From the NCBI RefSeq assembly GCF_003865365.1, contig NZ_RQVR01000014.1, positions 30,955 through 94,954 of the forward strand: a stretch of 64,000 nucleotides of DNA. The letters run 5' to 3'. Below are positions 52,784 to 59,644 of this stretch, piece by piece. Each line of letters starts with the position of its first letter. The first letter of the stretch is position 1. The position numbers were made by a program, and so were the translations under genes. This DNA is from Flavobacterium macacae. Its GTDB lineage: Bacteria > Bacteroidota > Bacteroidia > Flavobacteriales > Flavobacteriaceae. Below the pieces are notes generated by a model. It saw only the letters and a program-made list of their open reading frames with translations, did not search any database and was not told the DNA's origin.

Positions 52784-53284
52784 ATGAAGAAAATTATAAC
52801 ATTAGGATTGCTTTTAACGGCTTTCCTTGGAAACGCACAAGCTTTTAGCGGTAAAGGTGATGATAAATTTCAAGTTGGAGCCAATTTTCAAGATAGGGCA
52901 ACTGGAATTATGGCCACTTATGACCACGGAATCGGCGAAAATATGTCTATCGGATTGTACACCACTTATTTATTAGATACTTCAAATTACTCGAATACTA
53001 CTTTTGATTCTAAATTTGAAGACCGTTTTGATGTAAAAGCAAGATTCAGTGCTAACATCGGAAACGTGATGGGTCTTCCTGAGCAAGTTGACATTTATCC
53101 AGGTTTAAACCTTGGACTTAGAAACTTTGGAGGTCACCTTGGAGCACGTTATTTCTTCACAAATGGATTTGGTGTTTTTACAGAACTAAACGTTCCAATC
53201 GCCAAATATGACAATGACGTTATTGGCTATGAACATTTAAACAACCAGTTTACGGTTAGTTTGGGAGCTTCATTCAACTTATAA
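52784..53284 (+). CDS. Small outer-membrane-barrel-like protein
   Basis: A 166-residue protein with a signal peptide (MKKIITLGLLLTAFLGNAQA). The mature 145 residues have alternating polar/hydrophobic strands with Gly and aromatic girdles and end in FTVSLGASFNL, suggesting an eight-stranded outer-membrane barrel. DUF6646-like proteins look similar, a tentative link. The ATG at 52784 is chosen because an upstream TTG (52757) lies within the promoter. Followed by a strong bidirectional terminator. Confidence 0.8.
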   Translation: MKKIITLGLLLTAFLGNAQAFSGKGDDKFQVGANFQDRATGIMATYDHGIGENMSIGLYTTYLLDTSNYSNTTFDSKFEDRFDVKARFSANIGNVMGLPEQVDIYPGLNLGLRNFGGHLGARYFFTNGFGVFTELNVPIAKYDNDVIGYEHLNNQFTVSLGASFNL

Positions 53285-53302
53285 AGTTCCACTTATAAAT
53301 AC

Positions 53303-53348
53303 AAAAAAAATCCGATTCGTCATTTCACTGAATCGGATTTTTTTTTTT
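53303..53348. terminator. Bidirectional terminator
   Basis: AAATCCGATTC / GAATCGGATTT 11-bp perfect stem with an 11-nt loop, flanked by eight A and eight or more T. It serves the outer-membrane-like gene (+) and the small lipoprotein frame (-). Confidence 0.9.
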
Positions 53349-53368
53349 GAAGCCAAACTTCTGGCATT

Positions 53369-53506
53369 TTATAAATGAAATTCCTGCTGTGCCACTCGCT
53401 TTAAACCATAAACAAAAATATCAGTGCAATTTGTTGCACCATTGTTGTAGTCACTACTATTACATGAAATAGCAAGGATTGACATAAATAACATCATTTC
53501 TTTCAT
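53369..53506 (-). CDS. 45-residue lipoprotein frame, probably a truncated remnant
   Basis: Reading the minus strand from ATG at 53506 gives MKEMMLFMSILAISCNSSDY and continues to a TAA at 53369. There is a clear lipobox (ILAISC, Cys15). The segment CTDIFVYGL after it resembles the start of longer flavobacterial lipoproteins in which more sequence follows; here the frame ends 11 residues later. It could be a genuine tiny lipoprotein or the 5' stump of a deleted gene. The terminator at 53303-53348 is placed correctly for it. It lies within the 371-nt space before egtB, which otherwise holds AT-rich sequence. Confidence 0.45.
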   Translation of the reverse strand: MKEMMLFMSILAISCNSSDYNNGATNCTDIFVYGLKRVAQQEFHL

Positions 53507-53655
53507 AGCAATTTTCTTTCTTTTATAATAGACGGCATAACATTAAAAAGGTTGCTTTGCTAAATCAACAACTGTTATAAATAGGTTAAAAATCCAAAGC
53601 TTCAAAAAAGCGCCTAAAAATTCTTCGTAAATTTATAAAACAACAGAAGAAAAAA

Positions 53656-54801
53656 ATGACGCTTTCAGATCACTACAATTCCGTTAGAAAACACACCGAA
53701 ACCATCTGCCAAACCTTAAAAACAGAAGATTTCGTACCGCAACCTGTGAATTTTGTGAGTCCGCCGAAATGGCATTTGGCGCACACTACGTGGTTTTTTG
53801 AGCAATTTATCCTGAAAGAACATTTGCCTGACTACAAAGTTTTCCACGACGATTTCTGTTTTCTTTTTAATAGCTATTACAACACGGTAGGCGAAAGAGT
53901 TTTCCGTGCCGATCGAGGAAACATCACACGTCCCGGCGTTGATGAAGTTTTTGAATACCGCGCTTATGTCGATATGCACATGCAGATTTTGCTACAGTTA
54001 AAATCAGAAGAATTAAAAGAGCTGCTCGAACTCGGTTTGCATCACGAACAGCAACACCAAGAATTGTTATTGACCGACATCAAATATATCTTGGGAAACA
54101 ACCCCATTTTTCCGGTTTTCAACGAAGATTTTGATTGGGAAAATGATACCAATTCTGAAACTGGTTTTATAAAAATTGAAGAAGGAATTTATGAAATTGG
54201 TCACGATGCCGATGCATTTTCTTTTGACAACGAACACGGAAAACACAAAGTCTATCTGCACGAATTTGAGATTTCAAAAGCGTTGGTTACCAATGCAGAA
54301 TTTCTTGAATTTATCAATGCCGGCGGTTATCAGAATTTTAAATATTGGTTGGACGAAGGCTGGTCTTGGGTAACACAAAATAAAATTGAAGCGCCATTGT
54401 ATTGGCATAATATTGAAGGAGACTGGTTTTATTACACGAACAATGGTTTACAGGAAATCAATTTTGAAGCCGTTCTTACGCACGTCAGTTTCTTCGAAGC
54501 TTCGGCTTTTGCCGAGTGGAAAAAAATGCGACTGCCCACCGAATTTGAATGGGAAATTGCTTCTGATAAATTCAATTGGGGAAAACGCTGGGAATGGACG
54601 AACTCGGCGTATTTGCCCTATCCAAATTTTAAAAAACCCGAAGGCGCAATTGGCGAATACAACGGAAAATTTATGGTTAACCAAATGGTTTTACGTGGTT
54701 CCAGTTGCGCAACATCGCCCAATCACAGCCGAAAAACCTACCGAAACTTTTTTCACGCAGACGAACGCTGGCAATACAACGGTATTCGTTTGGTCAAATA
54801 A
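53656..54801 (+). CDS. egtB: Ergothioneine biosynthesis protein EgtB (sulfoxide synthase)
   Basis: Non-haem iron enzyme that joins trimethylhistidine (hercynine) to a thiol with O2. The 381-residue protein has an N-terminal DinB-like domain with the expected three-histidine iron site, WHLAH (His43) and HHEQQH (His130, His134), and a C-terminal FGE/sulfatase-modifying-type lectin fold (IEEGIYEIGHDADAFSFDNEHGKHKVYL ... RGSSCATSPNHSRKTYRNFF). The donor, gamma-glutamylcysteine or cysteine, cannot be read directly. It is 6 nt upstream of egtD, so both are co-transcribed. Confidence 0.93.
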   Translation: MTLSDHYNSVRKHTETICQTLKTEDFVPQPVNFVSPPKWHLAHTTWFFEQFILKEHLPDYKVFHDDFCFLFNSYYNTVGERVFRADRGNITRPGVDEVFEYRAYVDMHMQILLQLKSEELKELLELGLHHEQQHQELLLTDIKYILGNNPIFPVFNEDFDWENDTNSETGFIKIEEGIYEIGHDADAFSFDNEHGKHKVYLHEFEISKALVTNAEFLEFINAGGYQNFKYWLDEGWSWVTQNKIEAPLYWHNIEGDWFYYTNNGLQEINFEAVLTHVSFFEASAFAEWKKMRLPTEFEWEIASDKFNWGKRWEWTNSAYLPYPNFKKPEGAIGEYNGKFMVNQMVLRGSSCATSPNHSRKTYRNFFHADERWQYNGIRLVK

Positions 54802-54807
54802 AAATCT

Positions 54808-55767
54808 ATGAAAATCACTACTCCAACATACAATCTGGCATTTGCTGAAGACGTTTTAAAAGGCTTGACTGATAAAAAGAAGCATCTTTCTTCTCGTTAT
54901 TTTTATGATGACGAAGGAAGCCACATTTTTCAGCAGATTATGAAAATGCCTGAATATTATCCGACAAATTGTGAGTTTGAGATTTTGTCGGAACAGTCAG
55001 AAAATATTTTGGAACAATTAAATTTCAAAGAAAAGTTCAATATCGTGGAATTTGGTTCTGGCGACGGGACCAAAACCAAACAATTACTTCAGGCTTTTTT
55101 GAATAAAAATGCTGATTTTACGTATGTTCCGATTGATATTTCTGAAGAAGCAATTTTGATTTTGGAAGAAAATATTCGAGCCTCAATTCCGGAAATTCAG
55201 ATGAATTCAAAAGTGGGCGATTACTTTGATATTTTAGAAGACATTTCGAAAGAAGAAACGCCGAATCTGTTTTTATTTTTAGGTGGAAATATTGGAAATT
55301 ATAAAAAAGATGACGCGCTTGATTTGCTTCAAAAGTTTGCTTCGGGAATGAAAAAAGGCGACAAATTGCTGATGGGAATTGATTTGCAGAAAAGTCCGAG
55401 AACGATTCAAAAAGCCTATGACGACCCACACGGAATCACGAAAATGTTCAATATGAATTTACTTCAGAGAATAAATCGTGAATTAGAAGCCGACATTGAC
55501 TTGGACCAATTTGATTTTTATTGCCATTATAATCCTGAAAACGGTAAAGTCAACAGTTATTTGTTCAGTTTAATCAAACAAAAATTTTACAGTAAAATTT
55601 TAGATACAACCTTTACATTTCAAAAAGATGAAATGATTTGGACTGAACTTTCCAAGAAATATAGCCTTGCTGAAATTGAAGAATTGGCTTCAACTTTGGA
55701 TTTTAAAGTCGTGGAGAATTTCTTAGATAAAAAAGGCTATTTTGCGGATAGTTTGTGGGAGAAATAA
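54808..55767 (+). CDS. egtD: L-histidine N(alpha)-methyltransferase EgtD
   Basis: SAM-dependent enzyme that trimethylates histidine to hercynine, the substrate of EgtB. The 319-residue protein shows the N-terminal LSSRYFYDDEGSHIFQQIMKMPEYYPTNCEFEIL, the SAM loop IVEFGSGDGTKTKQLL, DISEEAI and the conserved FLGGNIGNY. Length matches the family. Pairing with egtB supports ergothioneine synthesis. No egtA, egtC or egtE is adjacent. Confidence 0.95.
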   Translation: MKITTPTYNLAFAEDVLKGLTDKKKHLSSRYFYDDEGSHIFQQIMKMPEYYPTNCEFEILSEQSENILEQLNFKEKFNIVEFGSGDGTKTKQLLQAFLNKNADFTYVPIDISEEAILILEENIRASIPEIQMNSKVGDYFDILEDISKEETPNLFLFLGGNIGNYKKDDALDLLQKFASGMKKGDKLLMGIDLQKSPRTIQKAYDDPHGITKMFNMNLLQRINRELEADIDLDQFDFYCHYNPENGKVNSYLFSLIKQKFYSKILDTTFTFQKDEMIWTELSKKYSLAEIEELASTLDFKVVENFLDKKGYFADSLWEK

Positions 55768-55800
55768 AAAAATCCCACCAGTTTTCACCAGCGGGATTTC
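55768..55800. terminator. Hairpin between convergent egtD and the aldehyde dehydrogenase
   Basis: AAATCCC / GGGATTT 7-bp stem with a 16-nt loop, right after the egtD stop, preceded by an A run that gives a T run on the minus strand. Confidence 0.65.
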
Positions 55801-55820
55801 TCATAAAATGCTATTTAATC

Positions 55821-57374
55821 TTACAAATCAAATTTAATTCCTTGTGCCAATGGCAAACTAGTGGTATAATTGATTGTATTAGTTTGTCTTCTCATGTATA
55901 CTTTCCAAGCGTCAGAACCAGATTCGCGACCGCCACCTGTTTCTTTTTCTCCACCAAAAGCACCACCAATTTCAGCACCAGAAGTTCCGATGTTTACGTT
56001 AGCGATACCACAGTCAGAACCAGCAACAGAAAGGAATCTTTCTGCTTCACGCAAATTATTGGTCATAATGGCAGAAGACAATCCTTGCGCCACTCCGTTT
56101 TGGATTGCGATAGCATTGTCAACATCTCCGTCATATTTCAACAAATATAAAACCGGAGCAAATGTTTCGTGCTGTACGATTTCAAAATGACCTTCTGCCT
56201 CTGCGATTGCAGGTTTTACATAACAGCCACTTTCATAACCTTCTCCAGAAAGAACGCCACCTTCTACGATGATTTTTCCGCCTTCAGCAATTACTTTTGC
56301 CAACGCTTTGTTATACATTTCAACAGCGTGCGTATCGATCAGCGGTCCAACGTGGTTGTTTTGATCCAACGGATTTCCGATTTTCAATTGCGCATAAGCT
56401 GAAACAATTGCGTCTCTCACTTTGTCATAAATACTTTCGTGGATAATCAAACGGCGCGTTGACGTACAACGTTGTCCGGCAGTTCCCACAGCACCAAAAA
56501 CAGCACCGATAACTGTCATTTTCACGTCAGCATCTGGCGTCACGATGATGGCATTGTTTCCACCTAATTCTAATAACGAACGTCCTAAACGGCCAGCCAC
56601 AGTTTGCGCTACGATTTTCCCCATACGAGTTGAACCTGTTGCAGAAACCAACGGCACGCGAACGTCAGAAGTCATCCATTCTCCCACTTTGTAATCTCCG
56701 TTGATCAGGCAAGAAATTCCTTCAGGAAGATTGTTTTCTTTTAATACTTCGGCAATAATATTTTGACAAGCCACACCGCACAAAGGTGTTTTTTCAGATG
56801 GTTTCCAAACGCAAACGTCTCCAGCAATCCAAGCCAAAGCCGTATTCCAAGACCAAACGGCTACCGGGAAATTAAACGCAGAAATGATTCCGACGATTCC
56901 AAGTGCATGGTATTGGTCGTACATTCTGTGTCCAGGACGCTCAGAGTGCATGGTGAAACCGTGCAATTGACGTGACAATCCTACTGCAAAATCACAGATG
57001 TCAATCATTTCTTGCACTTCACCAAGACCTTCTTGCAATGATTTTCCCATTTCATAAGAAACCAATTTTCCAAGAGCGTCTTTTTTCTCGCGTAATTTTT
57101 GTCCGAATTGGCGAACGATTTCACCACGTTGCGGTGCTGGCATCATGCGGAAAGTTTTGAAAGCTTCGGTTGCGCTTTGCATCACTTTTTCGTAATCTTC
57201 CTTAGTTGTCGTTTTTACTTTTCCGATTAATTGACCATCAACTGGAGAATAGCTTTCCAAGATTTCTCCGTTTGAAAACCAAGAATTTCCGGTTGAAGTT
57301 CCTTCGTTAATTTCCTTGATGCCTAATTGTTGCAAGGCTTCCTGCATTCCGAATTGATTTGCTGTTGTTGCCAT
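55821..57374 (-). CDS. amaB: ALDH7-type aldehyde dehydrogenase (aminoadipic semialdehyde / piperideine-6-carboxylate)
   Basis: A 517-residue NAD-dependent aldehyde dehydrogenase of the antiquitin (ALDH7) class, which oxidises alpha-aminoadipate semialdehyde in lysine breakdown. It has the ALDH7 features GIVGIISAFNFPVAVWSWN, LLELGGNNAIIV (general-base Glu), and the nucleophile loop GTAGQRCTSTRRL (Cys). The substrate is inferred from this class. It is convergent with egtD and has a near-consensus TAACTTCG upstream (minus, 57411-57418). Confidence 0.9.
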   Translation of the reverse strand: MATTANQFGMQEALQQLGIKEINEGTSTGNSWFSNGEILESYSPVDGQLIGKVKTTTKEDYEKVMQSATEAFKTFRMMPAPQRGEIVRQFGQKLREKKDALGKLVSYEMGKSLQEGLGEVQEMIDICDFAVGLSRQLHGFTMHSERPGHRMYDQYHALGIVGIISAFNFPVAVWSWNTALAWIAGDVCVWKPSEKTPLCGVACQNIIAEVLKENNLPEGISCLINGDYKVGEWMTSDVRVPLVSATGSTRMGKIVAQTVAGRLGRSLLELGGNNAIIVTPDADVKMTVIGAVFGAVGTAGQRCTSTRRLIIHESIYDKVRDAIVSAYAQLKIGNPLDQNNHVGPLIDTHAVEMYNKALAKVIAEGGKIIVEGGVLSGEGYESGCYVKPAIAEAEGHFEIVQHETFAPVLYLLKYDGDVDNAIAIQNGVAQGLSSAIMTNNLREAERFLSVAGSDCGIANVNIGTSGAEIGGAFGGEKETGGGRESGSDAWKVYMRRQTNTINYTTSLPLAQGIKFDL

Positions 57375-57854
57375 TTATAACTTTTTGATTGTAAATTGTA
57401 TTATTTTTTGCGAAGTTATGATTTATAGGTGGGATTTGCCAATTTAAATGAATTTTTAGCAATGTACTGAAAATGGGTTTGCAGAGATTAAACACCCATT
57501 TCACGAATTTGCACAGATTGTGGATGCACCGAAATTTTTTGAACGCGGATTTGGTCGCATGAAACAAACGACACCGCTTCTTCTTTTATAATGTAACGGG
57601 TTTTTCGGATAAATTATGTGCTTGTTTGATTCCTCGCAATAAAGTGTATCGACAAACTGCATCACTAGCCCCGATTGCACCGGAAACCCCGGAAACAAAA
57701 AAGCCCTGTTTTTTGTTTTAAAAAAGCGACCGGAGGAAGCTCATTTTAAAACTTTAAAAACACGGCTTTTTTATTGAGGAGTTGCAGGAAAAAGCGGGAA
57801 ATAGCTACTTATAATCCTTATACTTGTGTGACTGTTTCCTTCGTCTCAATGACT
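57375..57854. other. Non-coding stretch between the aldehyde dehydrogenase and nbaC
   Basis: It contains a degenerate block near 57484-57522 (ATTAAACACCCATTTCACGA and CACGAATTTGCACAGATT) of a type I recall scattered through Flavobacterium intergenic DNA, then a long-hairpin element (57667-57808). Short minus-strand frames here have no start signal or family and are not called. Confidence 0.6.
57667..57808 (+). repeat. Long-hairpin dispersed element, copy 2 (enlarged)
   Basis: Begins TAGCCCCGATTGCA and ends GCAGGAAAAAGCGGGAAATA. CCCG pairs with CGGG and TGCA with TGCA at the base. The middle is replaced by a second large hairpin in which AAAAAAGCCCTGTTTTT (57700s) pairs with AAAAACACGGCTTTTTT (57760s). 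The ends match those of the copy at 34484-34560. Confidence 0.5.
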
Positions 57855-58394
57855 TTATCTTTTTAATGAATACCGCTTGTCTGTTTCCATTATTGTTCCG
57901 CATTTATTGCACTGTCTCAAGGCTTTTGAGTTGTAAAAATGCTGAAAATGGGGAAGAAAATCTTTTTCGATGTCGTTTAATTCAAAATAGACGTCGTATA
58001 ATTTGTGGTTGCAATTGTCGCAAAACCACAGAAGACCGTCAGTGTAGCCTTTTCCAGCGCGCTTTCTTTCGATTACCAATCCGATGGAACCTGCAGAACG
58101 AACTGGTGAATGTGGCGTTTTTGCGGGATGAAGGTACATGTCGCCGGCATGAAGTTCCATTTCTTTGCGCTCGCCATCTTCTTGGACGATGACTTTTATG
58201 GAACCTTCGAGCTGGTAAAAAAGTTCTTCGGTTTCGTTATAATGGTAATCTTTACGGGCGTTTGGACCGGCAACGACCATCACGATATAATCTTCAGAAT
58301 CTACATATATATTTTTGTTGCCGACTGGTGGTTTTAAAAGGTGTCGGTTTTCATCAATCCACTTGTTTAGATTGAAGGGTTTTGAAATAGCCAT
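57855..58394 (-). CDS. nbaC: 3-hydroxyanthranilate 3,4-dioxygenase
   Basis: Fe(II) cupin enzyme that opens 3-hydroxyanthranilate to the quinolinate precursor in the kynurenine pathway. The 179-residue protein has the catalytic ligands His51, Glu57 and His95 (DYHYNETEE, KTPHSPVR) and the rubredoxin-like C-terminal pair Cys125/Cys128 and Cys162/Cys165 seen in bacterial enzymes. Together with kynA at the other end of the window it supports tryptophan catabolism, possibly to NAD. Monocistronic. Confidence 0.95.
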   Translation of the reverse strand: MAISKPFNLNKWIDENRHLLKPPVGNKNIYVDSEDYIVMVVAGPNARKDYHYNETEELFYQLEGSIKVIVQEDGERKEMELHAGDMYLHPAKTPHSPVRSAGSIGLVIERKRAGKGYTDGLLWFCDNCNHKLYDVYFELNDIEKDFLPHFQHFYNSKALRQCNKCGTIMETDKRYSLKR

Positions 58395-58428
58395 AATTTT
58401 AATTTTGATATAAATTTACTGAAAAATA

Positions 58429-58455
58429 AAAAGGCTAGCGAAAACTAGCCTTTAA
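58429..58455 (-). terminator. Terminator after the endonuclease/phosphatase-fold gene
   Basis: AAAGGCTAG / CTAGCCTTT 9-bp stem, 6-nt loop, T run on the minus strand, 4 nt past the stop. Confidence 0.85.
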
Positions 58456-58458
58456 AAT

Positions 58459-59505
58459 TTATTTTACTTCTTTAATCAGATACACATACACCGGAAAGTG
58501 ATCACTGAAACCAACCATTCCGTCGGCATTTCTGAGCGGATATCCTTTATATCGCCCCACAGTTTGTGTTAAGAAAGGCTTGTTGTAAACGCCTGCTTTC
58601 CAAAAACGGTAAGAAGAATAATCTTTTCTGATTAATGGTTCAGAAAGAATCATTTGGTCAAATAAATCCCAAGCGTCACGGTAAGCAAGGGTTCCGATGC
58701 CTTTGTTTGCCATCTCTTCCATTGGGTTGTACATGCCTCTTTCCTTAACTTCTTCTTTCTTGGCTTTAGCTTCCAGTTCTACCTTGATGCTCTTATTATA
58801 AGGTCCGTCATTTAAATCTCCCATTGTGATTACTTTCGCATTTGGGTTGATGGTGTACAGCGAATCGATGATTTTTCTGTTTAATCTTCCGGCAGCTTCA
58901 CGGTTTGGGCTTGATTTCTTTTCACCTCCTGAACGTGACGGCCAGTGATTTACGATAAAATTAATTTCTTCGCCGTCAAGCAAACCTGTTACCACAAGTT
59001 GGTCACGCGTGTAAATTCTTTTTGTTTTATCAGATTGGTCATAAATGATTAACGGCACATTGATATAGCTTGTCGGCTTGAAATGTTTCTTTTGGTATAA
59101 AAGTCCAACGTCAATTCCTCTTCTGTCAGGAGAATCAAAATGAACGATTCCATATTCTTTGCCGGCCAAAAGTGGTTGTTTTATTAAATCTTCTAAAACA
59201 CCACGATTTTCAACTTCGGCAACTCCCACAATAACAGGAGATTCTTTTTGTTGGTCGCTTGTTCCAATTTCGGCAATTGTTCTGCTCAGGTTGCTTAACT
59301 TTTTCTTGTATTTTTCGATTGTCCAGCGCTGGGTTCCTGTGGGAGTATATTCTTCATCATTCACATCAACGTTGTTAATGGTGTCGAACAAATTTTCAAC
59401 ATTATAAAATGCAACTGTCTGCACTTTAAATTTCTTTTCTTGCGCAAATGCACTGCTTATTGATAATAAAACAATGAAAAGGCCGATTAAATTTCTAATT
59501 CTCAT
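58459..59505 (-). CDS. Exported endonuclease/exonuclease/phosphatase-family enzyme
   Basis: A 348-residue protein with signal peptide (SISSAFAQ). The EEP (DNase I-like) fold is shown by VAFYNVENLFDT (metal-binding Asn and Glu), GVAEVENRG, NFIVNHWPSRSGGEKKS, TMGDLNDGP and the final GFSDHFPVYV (Asp-His). It may cut nucleic acids or remove phosphate from esters outside the cytoplasm. It is divergent from a TonB receptor-DUF5689 unit, with the two -7 elements only 20 nt apart, suggesting shared control and joint nutrient use. Confidence 0.9.
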   Translation of the reverse strand: MRIRNLIGLFIVLLSISSAFAQEKKFKVQTVAFYNVENLFDTINNVDVNDEEYTPTGTQRWTIEKYKKKLSNLSRTIAEIGTSDQQKESPVIVGVAEVENRGVLEDLIKQPLLAGKEYGIVHFDSPDRRGIDVGLLYQKKHFKPTSYINVPLIIYDQSDKTKRIYTRDQLVVTGLLDGEEINFIVNHWPSRSGGEKKSSPNREAAGRLNRKIIDSLYTINPNAKVITMGDLNDGPYNKSIKVELEAKAKKEEVKERGMYNPMEEMANKGIGTLAYRDAWDLFDQMILSEPLIRKDYSSYRFWKAGVYNKPFLTQTVGRYKGYPLRNADGMVGFSDHFPVYVYLIKEVK

Positions 59506-59552
59506 AAATCGCTATATTAATTTAATATGAAGTTTTCTAACAAACTTGACGG

Positions 59553-59560
59553 CAAAAGTA
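59553..59560 (-). promoter_or_regulatory. Promoter -7 element for the exported endonuclease/phosphatase gene
   Basis: TACTTTTG followed by CCG on the minus strand, 47 nt upstream of the ATG at 59505. Exact TAnnTTTG match. Confidence 0.5.
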
Positions 59561-59580
59561 ATTAATATTATTAAAATTTA

Positions 59581-59588
59581 TACATTTG
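59581..59588 (+). promoter_or_regulatory. Promoter -7 element for the TonB receptor-DUF5689 unit
   Basis: TACATTTG followed by CACCC, 56 nt upstream of the receptor ATG at 59645. Exact TAnnTTTG match, divergent from and close to the element at 59553-59560. Confidence 0.55.
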
Positions 59589-59644
59589 CACCCTGTTAAG
59601 AAATAATTAACTTAACTACAGTGACTTAATTTTTAATTTTATTT

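Noticed and set aside
57307..57698. Two minus-strand frames (86 and 65 codons) upstream of the aldehyde dehydrogenase
   Set aside because: No ribosome site, no recognisable protein pattern; they cross a degenerate intergenic repeat and part of the dehydrogenase start.
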